NCBI RefSeq assembly: GCF_001306035.1 | Contig: NZ_LGCM01000037.1 | Location: 25,131-89,130, forward strand | Direction of reading: 5' to 3' | Source: Levilinea saccharolytica | GTDB lineage: Bacteria > Chloroflexota > Anaerolineae > Anaerolineales > Anaerolineaceae | Length of the DNA: 64,000 nt | Shown: positions 8,013 to 16,930 of the stretch, one piece after another | Layout: each line of letters starts with the position of its first letter | How positions within the stretch are numbered: position 1 is the stretch's first letter | Notes under the pieces: generated by a model | What the model was told of the DNA's origin: nothing | The model's input: only the letters and a program-made list of their open reading frames with translations | Databases searched by the model: none | Made by a program: the position numbers and the translations under genes

Positions 8013-8540
8013 TTGGCCTTCTCAAAGAAGCAAAAAACAGCAATGGTTTCGCAGTACACCGAATGGTTCAACCAGAGTCAAGCGGTCTTCATGCTTTCGT
8101 TTTCGAAGATGTCGATGAAAGAGATCGATGCTTTGCGCGCCAAAGCGCGGGAAGCGGGCGGTGAGGCTCATGTGGTCAAGAACCGGCTGGTCGAAATGGC
8201 CCTGCGTGAACGAGGTGTGAGTTTCGACAAACCCCTCGAAGGCACGACCCTGATGGGCTTTGCGTTCCAGGATGTACCGGCCCTGGCAAAAGTGTTCTCG
8301 GATGCAGCTAAAGCAGACGCGTTTGAAGTCAAGGGCGGCATTTTGGGCGCTCGCGTGATTTCCGCCGCGGATGTGAAGGCGCTGGCGGATATGCCGCCGC
8401 TGCCGGTGGTGCGCGCTCAGCTGCTGGGTACTCTGTTGGCCCCGGCGAGCAAACTGGTGCGTACGCTGGCCGAACCTGCGCGTCAGGTTGCGGCAGTCGT
8501 CAAGGCATATTCCGAAAAGGAAGCTGCCCCGGCCGTGTAA
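8013..8540 (+). CDS. rplJ: 50S ribosomal protein L10
   Basis: 175 residues from a TTG start; AAGGAGGTG lies about 8 bases upstream and nothing better follows. Typical L10: LSFSKMSMKEIDALRAKAR, VVKNRLVEMAL, and a C-terminal helix that anchors L12. Forms the base of the stalk with L12. A rare TTG start in such a gene fits control by the leader. Confidence 0.97.
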   Translation: MAFSKKQKTAMVSQYTEWFNQSQAVFMLSFSKMSMKEIDALRAKAREAGGEAHVVKNRLVEMALRERGVSFDKPLEGTTLMGFAFQDVPALAKVFSDAAKADAFEVKGGILGARVISAADVKALADMPPLPVVRAQLLGTLLAPASKLVRTLAEPARQVAAVVKAYSEKEAAPAV

Positions 8541-8629
8541 CCGGCTGGTAATGGAAAACCAAGTGGGTTGGCCTGTGGGCCTCCCGACCTTTTTTGAAAA
8601 CGAACAAACATACGTAAGGAGTATTTGAA

Positions 8630-9010
8630 ATGGCTGATATCGCGAAGCTGGTTGATGAACTGAGCACCCTCACCGTTTTGGAAGCTGCTGAACTGGTGAA
8701 GGCTCTGGAAGAGAAGTGGGGCGTTTCCGCCGCCGCTCCTGTGGCCATGGCTGCCATGCCTGCCGCCGCTGCCGCCGCTGCCGAACCCGTCGAAGAAAAG
8801 ACCGAGTTCGATGTCGTCCTCAAGGACGCTGGTCCCAAGAAGATCGAGACCATCAAGGTCATCCGCCAACTGACCAACCTGGGTCTGGTGGAAGCCAAGA
8901 CCATGGCCGAGACCGCTGGCACCAAGGTTCTGTCCGGCGTGGGCAAAGAAGTTGCCAACGATGCCAAGAGCAAGCTGGAAGCCGCTGGCGCCGTGGTGGC
9001 GGTCGAGTAA
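8630..9010 (+). CDS. rplL: 50S ribosomal protein L7/L12
   Basis: 126 residues: dimerisation domain ([20 protein letters not shown]), Ala-rich hinge near 40-55, and C-terminal factor-binding domain ([29 protein letters not shown]). Recruits translation factors. AAGGAG seven bases upstream. A terminator follows and rpoB is not next, unlike many bacteria. Confidence 0.98.
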   Translation: MADIAKLVDELSTLTVLEAAELVKALEEKWGVSAAAPVAMAAMPAAAAAAAEPVEEKTEFDVVLKDAGPKKIETIKVIRQLTNLGLVEAKTMAETAGTKVLSGVGKEVANDAKSKLEAAGAVVAVE

Positions 9011-9033
9011 TTCTCACCGACCTGCACAACAAA

Positions 9034-9068
9034 AACAGGCCCTCCTGCAAAGGAGAGGCCTGTTTTTT
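9034..9068 (+). terminator. Intrinsic terminator after rplL
   Basis: AACAGGCCCTCCT-GCAA-AGGAGAGGCCTGTT with a one-base bulge, followed by TTTTTT. Separates rplJL from the convergent lexA. Confidence 0.9.
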
Positions 9069-9119
9069 GTTTTGTGCTGAAGTGAAAGGCGAAGGTGCAG
9101 CAGCGGTGAGGGGAAAAGA

Positions 9120-9842
9120 TCAGGCGAACTGGCTTTTGACCTGACGGATGACCATGACCACCTTGCCCATGATGCGCAGCCGTTCGGGGTTGTTGATGTA
9201 AATGGGCGACATGGTGGGGTTGGCAGGCTGCAGGCGGACGCGGTCGTTTTCTTTGAAGAAGTACTTCAGGGTGGTTTCATCGTTGTCATCTAACCATACG
9301 GCCACCATCTCACCATTGGCGGCCTGGTTGGCCTGGCGCAGGACGACAATGTCGCCGTCGTTGATCATGGCGTCAATCATCGAGTCGCCTTCCACTTCCA
9401 GGGCGAAAAGCTCGCTGATGTTCTCACGGGCGGGGATCAGGCTGCGGGCAATTTCCACACCGCTTTCTGGGTCGTAATAGGCCAGGTCAGAGGACGGCAC
9501 GGGGATGGGCTTACCGGCGACGATGCGCCCCAGCAGGGGAACCGAGAAGAAGTCGCTGGCGGCCTGGGCGGCCTGCCGGGCCACGCGCTTGACCTCCCCC
9601 GTGAAGGAGGGGTACATGGGCCGCAGGATGCGAATGCTGCGCGAGACGTGTTGGTTGCGCTCGATGTATTTGTGCTGTTCCAAGTTTTTAAGGTAATAAT
9701 CCACCAGCGAGGTGGAGGTGACCCCAATGCTGTCGCCGATTTCTCGGATGGAAGGGGAGTACCCATTTTTATCCTGGAAGGTGGTGAGGAACTCCATGAT
9801 CTTGCGGTGCCGCTCACCCAAACCTGCGCTTTTTCGTGCCAT
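9120..9842 (-). CDS. lexA: LexA SOS repressor
   Basis: 240 residues. N-terminal winged helix (YSPSIREIGDSIGVTSTSLV, 28-47), cleavage site Ala109-Gly110 in GRIVAGKP, catalytic Ser154 (VEGDSMI) and Lys193 (TTLKYF). RecA filaments trigger self-cleavage and release of the SOS genes. About 35 residues longer than E. coli LexA, mainly by a longer linker and insert. AAAGGAG lies 6 bases before the ATG. Its promoter carries a matching box, so it controls itself. Confidence 0.96.
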   Translation of the reverse strand: MARKSAGLGERHRKIMEFLTTFQDKNGYSPSIREIGDSIGVTSTSLVDYYLKNLEQHKYIERNQHVSRSIRILRPMYPSFTGEVKRVARQAAQAASDFFSVPLLGRIVAGKPIPVPSSDLAYYDPESGVEIARSLIPARENISELFALEVEGDSMIDAMINDGDIVVLRQANQAANGEMVAVWLDDNDETTLKYFFKENDRVRLQPANPTMSPIYINNPERLRIMGKVVMVIRQVKSQFA

Positions 9843-9887
9843 AGCCCTCTCCTTTCAGAGGAACCTCGATCATTTGTACTATTTATT

Positions 9888-9916
9888 ATATTACACGAAC
9901 ATCCGTTCTGTGTCAA
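9888..9916 (-). promoter_or_regulatory. lexA promoter with LexA box in the spacer
   Basis: On the minus strand TTGACA (9916-9911) and TAATAT (9893-9888) are 17 bases apart. Within the spacer lies CGAACATCCGTTCT (9896-9909 on plus), a GAAC-N4-GTTC box as used by Gram-positive-type LexA. Confidence 0.85.
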
Positions 9917-9967
9917 GACTCAATTTTTAAGAATTCACCACCTAACAAAATTCTTAAGAGATTTTGT

Positions 9968-9996
9968 TTGACGGACGCCCCAAAGCCCTGTATAGT
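9968..9996 (+). promoter_or_regulatory. Promoter of the receiver-domain gene
   Basis: TTGACG (9968-9973) and TATAGT (9991-9996) with 17 bases between. Transcription would begin near 10003, so a possible ATG at 9999 is excluded. Confidence 0.8.
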
Positions 9997-10028
9997 AAAT
10001 GGATAAGCTTTTGCGGAGGTTTTTTCGG

Positions 10029-10415
10029 ATGTCGAAAGGCGTTGTGCTGGTCATCGAAGACAATATTGACAATCTGGATCTGGTGCGCTTCTTGTTGGAA
10101 GAAGGTGAGTTTGAAGTGCTCACCGCCATGGACGGGCGCGAGGGGTTGAACACGGCGCGGGAAAAGCTGCCGGATTTGATCTTGTTGGATCTGGCCATTC
10201 CAGAAATTGACGGTTGGGATGTGGCCCAGTCGCTGAAAAAAGACCCGGCCACGGCGGGCATCTTTGTGGTGGCTATGACCGCCCACATTTTGCCGGGGGA
10301 CCGCAAACGCGCCTTGGAAGCGGGCTGCGATGCGTATATTTCTAAGCCGCTGGACGTGCCGAGCTTTGCCGAGACGATCGCGGGGTACATCCGTTCGAAA
10401 CCCGCGGCGGCCTGA
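10029..10415 (+). CDS. Single-domain response regulator (receiver only)
   Basis: 128 residues, a lone CheY-like receiver. Acidic pocket Glu10-Asp11, phosphorylated Asp54 (LILLDLAIP), Thr84 and Lys106 (ISKPLD). GGAGG lies 8 bases before the ATG. With no output domain it must act through a partner or a phosphorelay; no kinase is adjacent. Closest in style to DivK/PilH-type receivers. Confidence 0.93.
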   Translation: MSKGVVLVIEDNIDNLDLVRFLLEEGEFEVLTAMDGREGLNTAREKLPDLILLDLAIPEIDGWDVAQSLKKDPATAGIFVVAMTAHILPGDRKRALEAGCDAYISKPLDVPSFAETIAGYIRSKPAAA

Positions 10416-10438
10416 GGCGCACATTCATTGATCCATAC

Positions 10439-10470
10439 GAAAAAATCGCCGTACGCGGCGATTTTTTTAT
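10439..10470. terminator. Bidirectional terminator
   Basis: AAAAATCGCCG-TACG-CGGCGATTTTTTT: five-base GC stem extended by A/T tracts on both sides, placed between two convergent genes. Confidence 0.85.
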
Positions 10471-10493
10471 TTTCTGGGGAAGGCTGCCAGGGG

Positions 10494-11093
10494 TCAACGT
10501 TTGCCCAGGGTCTGAACAAAAAGGGTCACGGCGTCGCCCTCGTCGCGGGCGTACACATCCCGCCGCAGGAAGTACATCCAGGCCACCACCGCCAGATCGC
10601 CCACCGAAGACCCCACGTTGATGCTCAGATACAGGGAAGCCCCCAGCAACCACGCGCCGGGGCCCAGCAGCAGGGCGGCCAGCCCCGGCAGCGACAGCAG
10701 TACCACCGGGGCCAGCGCCACCAGGGCGTAGGCACGGCGGGCAAAATACCAGTTGGGTGCTGAGGCGAAGGCGTAGCTGCCGCGGAAGCCAAAGTGCGGC
10801 TTTTCACGGCTGAACAGGTAAAAGAAAACGCCGTGAATCAGCTCGTGAACCACCACCATCACCGCCAGCAGGCCGATCAGCACGGCGGTGAAGACCAGCA
10901 CATTGTCCACCACGAACATCTGAGCGCCGGCTTGCGGGCGCAGCCAGCGGATCAGCGCCAGGCAGACAATTTGCGTCAGGGCGATGAGCACTAGACCCAG
11001 CACGTTCAGGCCAATCTGCAAGGCCCAATTTTTCTTCATGTCCAGGCGGCCGGCGGATTTGAAGCCGGCGGGGAGATGGGGCACGGCGAGCAT
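10494..11093 (-). CDS. DUF3267-type membrane zinc metalloprotease-like protein
   Basis: 199 residues with four to five membrane segments. HELIH (HExxH) lies just after the second segment (VMVVVHELIHGVFFYLF), as in site-2-protease-like DUF3267 proteins. The ATG at 11093 is chosen because TGCTATAAT on the minus strand (TATAAT 11105-11100) ends 6 bases before it, which would make the mRNA leaderless and rules out the upstream ATG at 11168. Substrate unknown. Confidence 0.75.
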   Translation of the reverse strand: MLAVPHLPAGFKSAGRLDMKKNWALQIGLNVLGLVLIALTQIVCLALIRWLRPQAGAQMFVVDNVLVFTAVLIGLLAVMVVVHELIHGVFFYLFSREKPHFGFRGSYAFASAPNWYFARRAYALVALAPVVLLSLPGLAALLLGPGAWLLGASLYLSINVGSSVGDLAVVAWMYFLRRDVYARDEGDAVTLFVQTLGKR

Positions 11094-11188
11094 GGTTTGA
11101 TTATAGCATAGGCGCATCTGCGCGCTGCGCGGGGGTTTGCCGTTAAAATAGGGACAGGTGATTTTCATTTTCCTTCGAAGGAGCGGCT

Positions 11189-12055
11189 ATGCACGCCAGA
11201 CGCGCGTTGATGTATATGCCCGGGCACGACCGGCGCAAGATTGAGAAGGCCATTACCCTGCAGGTGGACACCATTTGCATGGATATTGAAGACGGCGTGG
11301 CGGCCAACCGCAAGGCCGACGCCCGACAGGGGATCGCCGCGGCCCTGGCGGAATTGGATTTTGGGCGCAGCGAAAAGCTGGTGCGCATCAATCCGGTGCA
11401 GTCTGGGTTGGCCGAGGCCGACCTGGAGGTGGTTTTACCCCGCCGCCCCGACGGCATCGTCGTTCCCAAAATCCAATCGGCGGCGGATGTGCACTGGGTG
11501 GAGGCGCGCCTGGAGCAGGCGGAACGCCAACACGGCTGGGAGGCCGGGTCGCTGCTCCTGATCGTGTTGATCGAAACGCCCCTGGCGGTCATCCGCCTGA
11601 ACGAGATCTGCCAATCCTCCGAACGCCTGCAGGCTCTGATTTTTGGGGCTGACGACCTGGCGGCCTGGATGCAGGCCACGCGCACCCCGGCGGCCTGGGA
11701 GGTGTTTTACGCGCGCGGTGCGGTGGCGCTGCACGCGGCGGCCTACGGCCTGCAGAGCATTGATATGGTCAAGATTGATTTCAACGATACCGAGGGGCTG
11801 CGTCAGGAGGCCCGCATGGGCGCGGAGATGGGCTACACCGGCAAGCAGATTATCCACCCCAACCAGTGGCCGCTGACGGCGGAGGCCTTTACCCCCAGCC
11901 CGGCGCAAATTGAAGAGGCCCAGCGTCTGTTGGATTCGTTTGACCAGGAGAGCAGCCAGGGCCGCGGGGCCTACGCCGTGGACGGGCGCATGGTGGACAT
12001 GCCGTTGATCCGCGCGGCCCGCAACGTGATCGATCGGGCTAACGCGGCGCGCTGA
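11189..12055 (+). CDS. HpcH/HpaI aldolase / citrate-lyase beta (CitE-like) family protein
   Basis: 288 residues, a TIM-barrel lyase. Motifs: RRALMYMPGH at the start, ICMDIEDGV, KLVRINP, GIVVPKIQSAADV, LIETPLAV, FGADDLAA and GYTGKQIIHPNQ. Family members make or cleave malyl-, citramalyl- or citryl-CoA. It is alone, not beside citrate-lyase alpha or gamma genes, so a malyl/citramalyl-CoA lyase role is more likely than citrate lyase. AAGGAG before ATG. Confidence 0.85.
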   Translation: MHARRALMYMPGHDRRKIEKAITLQVDTICMDIEDGVAANRKADARQGIAAALAELDFGRSEKLVRINPVQSGLAEADLEVVLPRRPDGIVVPKIQSAADVHWVEARLEQAERQHGWEAGSLLLIVLIETPLAVIRLNEICQSSERLQALIFGADDLAAWMQATRTPAAWEVFYARGAVALHAAAYGLQSIDMVKIDFNDTEGLRQEARMGAEMGYTGKQIIHPNQWPLTAEAFTPSPAQIEEAQRLLDSFDQESSQGRGAYAVDGRMVDMPLIRAARNVIDRANAAR

Positions 12056-12072
12056 GGCGCTCAGGTGGTCCG

Positions 12073-13197
12073 CTAGGGTACGGACGGCGGGGGGTTGGTG
12101 GGCCAGGGCGTCAGCGTGGCGCCGTCTTCCAGGGGGGCGGGCAGCAGGATGGGCGTCAGGCTGGGGGTCAGGGTGGCCCCCGGCTGCAAGCTGGCGGTGG
12201 GCGCGGCGGTGGCAAGTCCCGGCGCACCCGGCGGCGGCGTCAGGCTTTGCTCCCACAGAGCTGGCGTGGGGCTGGGAGCACCGCTGCGCTGCTGCCACCA
12301 CAGGGCGCCCAGGATGGCCACGGCGATGAGGGCCGAGACCAATACCAGCACCATGCAGCCCAGCACCAGCGGTTTAAAGCTGAGCTTGCGCGGCGGCGGC
12401 GGGGGAACCTCGGCCACGACCAGGGTGATGTTGTCGTGCCCGCCGCGGGCGTTGGCCAGCTGCACCAGGGCGTCGGCCGCGCTTTGCAGGGGCTGCCGCC
12501 GTAAAATATCTTCAATTTCTTCGCGTTCCACCAGGTCCGTCAGGCCGTCGCTGCACAGCAGCAGGCGGTCTTTGGGCTGAAGGAGCAGGCCCTGGTTGGC
12601 CAGCGCGTTCTTGTCATTTTCGCTGCCGTTCAGGCGCAGGCGGTGATCCAGCCGCGGCGGGTTGGGCGAACCCAGGTAGCGGCGGATGACGTGCGAATTG
12701 GGGTGCCCTTTGACCTGATCGGGACGGATAAAGCCGCCTTCCAGAGCTTCCTGAATCCAGGTGTGGTCGGTGCTGAGCTGACGCAGCACCCCACCGCGCA
12801 GCAGGTAAATGCGCGAATCGCCTACGGTGCCGGTGTATAGGCGTTTGCCCTGCACCCATGCCAGGGCGCAGGTGGCCCCCATGCCGTGATAGGTGGGGCT
12901 GCTTTCGGCCAGCTCGCGGATACGCTCGCTGCTTTCCACAATGGCTTCATCCAAAATCTTCAAAGGATCTGTGCCGTCGCTGTCGGCGACCACTTCACTG
13001 ATGATCTCCACCGCCAGCTCCGCGGCCACTTCGCCGGCCTGGTGTCCGCCAATGCCGTCGCACAGCACCGCCAGAAGCACCGGTTCATCGCCGGCCTGAA
13101 AAGCCGAAACGGCGTAACGGTCTTCATTGATTTTGCCGGTCATCCCCGGATGGGTGGCGGCGGCGGTGGTCAGATGGGCGTGCTCGGTGCGAATCAT
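12073..13197 (-). CDS. PP2C-family serine/threonine phosphatase with membrane anchor
   Basis: 374 residues. Cytoplasmic PP2C domain (about 1-255) with metal motifs DGIGGHQAGE, GDSRIYLLR, CSDGLTD and GGHDNITLVV; one membrane segment (near 275-300) and an outer Pro/Thr-rich tail of 70 residues. Starts inside the end of the upstream VWA/FHA gene (ATGA overlap), so the two are translationally coupled: FHA reads phosphothreonine, PP2C removes it. No Ser/Thr kinase is in the window. Confidence 0.93.
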   Translation of the reverse strand: MIRTEHAHLTTAAATHPGMTGKINEDRYAVSAFQAGDEPVLLAVLCDGIGGHQAGEVAAELAVEIISEVVADSDGTDPLKILDEAIVESSERIRELAESSPTYHGMGATCALAWVQGKRLYTGTVGDSRIYLLRGGVLRQLSTDHTWIQEALEGGFIRPDQVKGHPNSHVIRRYLGSPNPPRLDHRLRLNGSENDKNALANQGLLLQPKDRLLLCSDGLTDLVEREEIEDILRRQPLQSAADALVQLANARGGHDNITLVVAEVPPPPPRKLSFKPLVLGCMVLVLVSALIAVAILGALWWQQRSGAPSPTPALWEQSLTPPPGAPGLATAAPTASLQPGATLTPSLTPILLPAPLEDGATLTPWPTNPPPSVP

Positions 13198-15110
13198 TCG
13201 AGGTTGTCCTGGTAAGGTTGGGTTTGAATCGTGCGGGCGCGCCCCGGGCGGCTGAGCTGGAAGCGGAAAGACACCCGTCCAAAATGGATCAAATCACCGT
13301 GTTCCAGACGGGCGCCCAGGGAGGAAACCGGAGCATAATTCAGCCAGGTGCCGGCCACCGAGCCGGCGTCTGCCAGGCGGTAACCTTCGCTGGTGGTGAC
13401 CAGGCGCGCATGCAGGGGGCTGACGCTGGGCGAATCGATCACCTGAATGGCCTGGGCAGGATCGGAGCCAAAGGTGATTTCAGGCTGAGTGAGGGGGATG
13501 ATGCTGCCGCTCAGGGGGCTGCCGTCTTCGCCCAGGCGCTGCAAATAGGCTTTGGCCGGGGTGGGGATGAGCGTGCGCGGCAGGGAGGGCGAAGCGACGG
13601 AGGTGTAGGCCGAAGGAGCTTCCTGGGGGATGCGCACCACCTGGGTGAGCGGGTCGCGGGTGGGCTGGCGCTTTTGGGGCAGGCGCGGCAGGGCGCGCAG
13701 AATGCGGCGCGCGCTGAGCGCAAACACCACCCCCAGCACCAGTACAGCCGCGCCGACCGCCAGGCCGGTTTGCAGCCCGCGGTCGGTCATCAGGCGCAGC
13801 ATCAGGCCGCTGGGCTTGGCCGGCACGACCACTTCCACGGGGATGTTGATGCTGGCGCGGCGCAGGCCAATTTCGTCCTCCACCTCCACCTTGAGCTGGT
13901 GGGTGCCGCTTTCGGTGTAGGCGGTCAGCGGCCAGCGGAAAACATCAAAGGGGGGTTGGGTATTTTCGGCGGCCACCGCCCCATCCACGTACAAACGCGA
14001 AAGGCGCAGCTCGCGCGGGCGTCCGTCGGGGAATTCCACCAAAATGCGCACTTCCACGCTGGGCGGCCCCAAGATGGGGGCTTCGGTGCGCGATACCTGT
14101 ACCCACTGCTGTTCAAGGCGCACGGGCGGGGCCAGGAACATGGGGTTGGGGGGTTGAATTTGCAGATCAAAGGGGGTTTCGGGGCTGAGAGCCTGCAGCT
14201 GCTCTTGTTGAATCTCAATTTGCAGGCTGGCTGTGCCGCTTTGCTGTAAGGCCGAGCGGTAGCGCCCCTGATACAGATAGCGCTGCGACCACAGATAGGT
14301 TTCCAGGTTGGGCAGCGGTTCGGAGCCGGTGAAGATGAAAAACTCCCCGCCGGTGCGCCCGGCCATTTCCAACAGCACGTCTGCCGCGGGCGTGCCGGCG
14401 GCGTTCGGCGGGGCCACCATCCACACGTAAATGCGCACGCCCATTTGGGCTGCGCGGTTGGTGAGGTTGGGCAGGGCCTGCTGGAGGGCAGCGTTGGGCG
14501 GCGTGGTGACGTAGAGGATGGCCCGTTTCATGTTGGGCGTGGGGTTGGGGTCCGAGGCCAGGTCTAAGGCCTGGGTCAGGCTGACCAGGGCGGCCTGGGC
14601 GTTGAGCAGATCGGGGTTGTAGGCCCCCAGAGCCTCGGCAAAGGCAGCGGGGTCTTTCTCGCGGATGACCTGCAGGCCGGTATTGGTGGCCAGGCTGTAA
14701 TCGTTGGGGGCTTCGCTGCCCAGGTTAGTGACCCACACCTGTAAGGCGCCCTGAATCTGCACATAATGGCTCACCCCGGCCACCTGGGTGGCCATCAGCG
14801 GGGCGGGATTGATAGCCACGATGAACTGCAGGCCTGGCTCCAGACGGTCGAGGGCGGTCAGGGGCTGGGACTGCCCATTTTCCAGCACGCGCAGTTGGTT
14901 GGGCTGCAGATCGGGTAAAAACTGACCTGAAGCGGTGTAGGCCTCGAAAGTGAATTCGATCTCCGGAAAAGCCTGCGTGTTGGGCGGCAGCAAAATAATC
15001 CGGCCCGCTTGCTGTGCGCTGGCGGGCTGCGGGTGGGTCAAGATCACGCTTAGCGCCAGCAGCGCCAGGCCGATCGTATGAAAGATACGCCGGTGGGTTT
15101 CTGGCTTCAT
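13194..15110 (-). CDS. VWA-like surface protein with C-terminal FHA domain
   Basis: 638 residues from ATG 15110. Signal peptide (1-32, ending PASAQQ), a von Willebrand A-like region (about 60-290), an Ig-like region, one membrane segment (near 450-470), and a cytoplasmic FHA domain at the end (ITFGSDP; SVSPLHARLV). TAAAAT ends 7 bases before the ATG with no Shine-Dalgarno, so this start is likely leaderless; an in-frame ATG at 15146 would add 12 residues and spoil the signal peptide. Coupled with the PP2C gene. Probably a transmembrane phosphothreonine sensor; the ligand is unknown. Confidence 0.82.
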   Translation of the reverse strand: MKPETHRRIFHTIGLALLALSVILTHPQPASAQQAGRIILLPPNTQAFPEIEFTFEAYTASGQFLPDLQPNQLRVLENGQSQPLTALDRLEPGLQFIVAINPAPLMATQVAGVSHYVQIQGALQVWVTNLGSEAPNDYSLATNTGLQVIREKDPAAFAEALGAYNPDLLNAQAALVSLTQALDLASDPNPTPNMKRAILYVTTPPNAALQQALPNLTNRAAQMGVRIYVWMVAPPNAAGTPAADVLLEMAGRTGGEFFIFTGSEPLPNLETYLWSQRYLYQGRYRSALQQSGTASLQIEIQQEQLQALSPETPFDLQIQPPNPMFLAPPVRLEQQWVQVSRTEAPILGPPSVEVRILVEFPDGRPRELRLSRLYVDGAVAAENTQPPFDVFRWPLTAYTESGTHQLKVEVEDEIGLRRASINIPVEVVVPAKPSGLMLRLMTDRGLQTGLAVGAAVLVLGVVFALSARRILRALPRLPQKRQPTRDPLTQVVRIPQEAPSAYTSVASPSLPRTLIPTPAKAYLQRLGEDGSPLSGSIIPLTQPEITFGSDPAQAIQVIDSPSVSPLHARLVTTSEGYRLADAGSVAGTWLNYAPVSSLGARLEHGDLIHFGRVSFRFQLSRPGRARTIQTQPYQDNLE

Positions 15111-15213
15111 GCAGTCTATTTTACCGACTTTTTGAGGTTTGTGCATCCTTTTTCGGTCGGGCAGCGTATAGCGATTACTCCCCTGGGCGGATGTCCTGCG
15201 TGGGGGGATGATG

Positions 15214-15219
15214 TATAAT
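15214..15219 (+). promoter_or_regulatory. -10 box of the nfeD-SPFH operon
   Basis: Perfect TATAAT. An in-frame ATG at 15218 overlaps this box and cannot be translated from it, so the gene start is placed at 15278. No clear -35. Confidence 0.6.
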
Positions 15220-15277
15220 GATCATGGAAAGGTTTTTGCTCAAATTTGCTGCTTCCGGGTGGAAAGGCTCGGGAAAA

Positions 15278-15886
15278 ATGAATCTCCTTTTAGATCCCAA
15301 TGTCGCGTATTTGCTGCTGGTGGCTGGCTCTGTCCTGGTACTGTTGGCGCTGCTTTCGCCGGGCACGGGCATTTTGGAGGCGGCCGCTCTGGTCATTTTG
15401 GTGCTGGCGGGCTACAGCCTGGCCAGTCTGCCGATCAATATCTGGGCGCTGCTGCTCCTGGTGGGGGCGCTTTACCCCTTCTGGCTGGCGGTGCGGCGCA
15501 AAAAACAGGTTCCCTATCTGCTGCTGGCCATTGCAGCCCTGGTGGTGGGCTCGGTATTCATGTTCCGCGGGGCTGACGGTAGCCTTTCGGCGGTCCATCC
15601 GGCTTTGGCCGGCGTGGTTTCAGTGTTGGTGGTGCTGCTGCTGTGGCTGGTGGCGCGGCGCGGTCTGGAGGCTGTGGGTATTCAGCCGGCGCATTCCCTG
15701 GATCCGTTGATCGGCATGGAAGGCGAGGTGCGCGCCAGCTTTAAGGGAGATGGAGCGGTTTACGTACGCGGTGAAGAATGGACTGCGCGCTGCCCGGTGA
15801 TGGTAAAGAGTGGGACGCGGGTGCGTGTGGTGGGTCGTGAGGGTTTGGTCTTGTTGGTGACGCCCGTCGAGGCAGACCCGAATTAA
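15278..15886 (+). CDS. NfeD-family membrane protein
   Basis: 202 residues. Four membrane segments in residues 8-130, then an OB-fold domain at the C-terminus (DPLIGMEGEVRASF; GEEWTARCPVMVKSGTRVRVV), the NfeD layout without the N-terminal protease. Start ATG 15278 follows from the -10 at 15214. It is followed 57 bases later by an SPFH protein, the usual NfeD partner in membrane microdomains. Confidence 0.9.
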   Translation: MNLLLDPNVAYLLLVAGSVLVLLALLSPGTGILEAAALVILVLAGYSLASLPINIWALLLLVGALYPFWLAVRRKKQVPYLLLAIAALVVGSVFMFRGADGSLSAVHPALAGVVSVLVVLLLWLVARRGLEAVGIQPAHSLDPLIGMEGEVRASFKGDGAVYVRGEEWTARCPVMVKSGTRVRVVGREGLVLLVTPVEADPN

Positions 15887-15943
15887 TCCGGTGGGCGCCC
15901 TGCGGCGCTCTGCCGGTGCACATACTCAGCAAGGAGGAGACAA

Positions 15944-16822
15944 ATGCAAGAAGGTGCGATGTCCGTATTATGCCTGATTGGCGTGGTCGCTCTGGTATTT
16001 GTGGTGTTTTTGTCCACAGCGCTGCGCATTGTTCCCGAATATCAGCGTCTGGTCGTGTTCCGCTTGGGGCGCTGTATCGGCAGCCGTGGGCCGGGCTTGA
16101 TCATCCTGATCCCCTTTATTGATCGGGCGGTCAAAGTGGACCTGCGCGAGCAAGTGCGTGAAATTCCGGCGCAGACCTCCATCACGGCCGATAACGCCCC
16201 CATCTCGATTGACTTCCTGTGGTACTACAAGGTCTTTGACCCCATGAACACCGTGCTGCAAGTGGGCAACTTTGAACTGGCAGCCCAGGGTATTGCCACC
16301 ACCACGCTGCGCGCGGTCATCGGCGGTATCATGCTGGATGGTGTGCTTTCGGAACGTGAGAAAATCAATCTGGCCCTGCGCACCCGTTTGGATGAAGTTA
16401 CCGAACGTTGGGGTGTGAAAGTGACCAATGTCGAAATTCGTGAGATCATCCCTCCGCGCGACGTGCAGGACGCGATGAACCGCCAGCTTTCGGCGGAACG
16501 TAACCGCCGCGCCGTGGTGACCGAATCCACCGGTACACGCGAAGCGGCCGTCAACGTGGCGGAAGGTCAGCGCCAGGCGGCCATTTTGCAGGCTGAAGGT
16601 GAAAAGCAGGCCCAGCTGCTGCGCGCTGAGGGTTACTCGGCGGCTCTGGAGCGCATCTTCTCGGTGGCGGGCAAGATTGACCACCAGACGATCACCCTGC
16701 AGTACTTTGAGACCTTGAAGACCATGTCGGCCAACCCGGCTACCAAGTTCGTTTTCCCGTTGGAATTCACCTCCATGCTGACGGATTTCATCCGCGTTCG
16801 TGAGGAAAAGAAATCAGCCTAG
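15944..16822 (+). CDS. SPFH/stomatin-like (slipin) membrane scaffold protein
   Basis: 292 residues. One N-terminal membrane segment (9-28), SPFH domain (VPEYQRLVVFRLGRCIGSRG; TADNAPISIDFLWYYKVFD), a coiled coil rich in Ala/Glu/Gln (AEGQRQAAILQAEGEKQAQ) and a stomatin tail. AAGGAGGAG is a strong ribosome site. It multimerises on the membrane with the NfeD protein upstream. A terminator follows. Confidence 0.95.
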   Translation: MQEGAMSVLCLIGVVALVFVVFLSTALRIVPEYQRLVVFRLGRCIGSRGPGLIILIPFIDRAVKVDLREQVREIPAQTSITADNAPISIDFLWYYKVFDPMNTVLQVGNFELAAQGIATTTLRAVIGGIMLDGVLSEREKINLALRTRLDEVTERWGVKVTNVEIREIIPPRDVQDAMNRQLSAERNRRAVVTESTGTREAAVNVAEGQRQAAILQAEGEKQAQLLRAEGYSAALERIFSVAGKIDHQTITLQYFETLKTMSANPATKFVFPLEFTSMLTDFIRVREEKKSA

Positions 16823-16856
16823 CGGATAACAGCAAGATGATGGCAAAATGAAACCA

Positions 16857-16891
16857 TTCCGGTGCAGACAGATTTGTCTGCACCGGATTTT
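16857..16891 (+). terminator. Intrinsic terminator after the SPFH gene
   Basis: CCGGTGCAGACA-GATT-TGTCTGCACCGG perfect 12-base stem, followed by ATTTTT. Confidence 0.92.
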
Positions 16892-16930
16892 TAAGCCGCA
16901 GGCGGACAAAAAGCGTTTAGAATGGAAAAT

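Noticed and set aside
9011..9119. rpoB expected after rplL
   Set aside because: A strong terminator and the convergent lexA follow; the RNA polymerase genes must lie elsewhere.
16922..16930. Earlier ATG of the acetyltransferase
   Set aside because: It lies within the -10 box, so it is not in the transcript.
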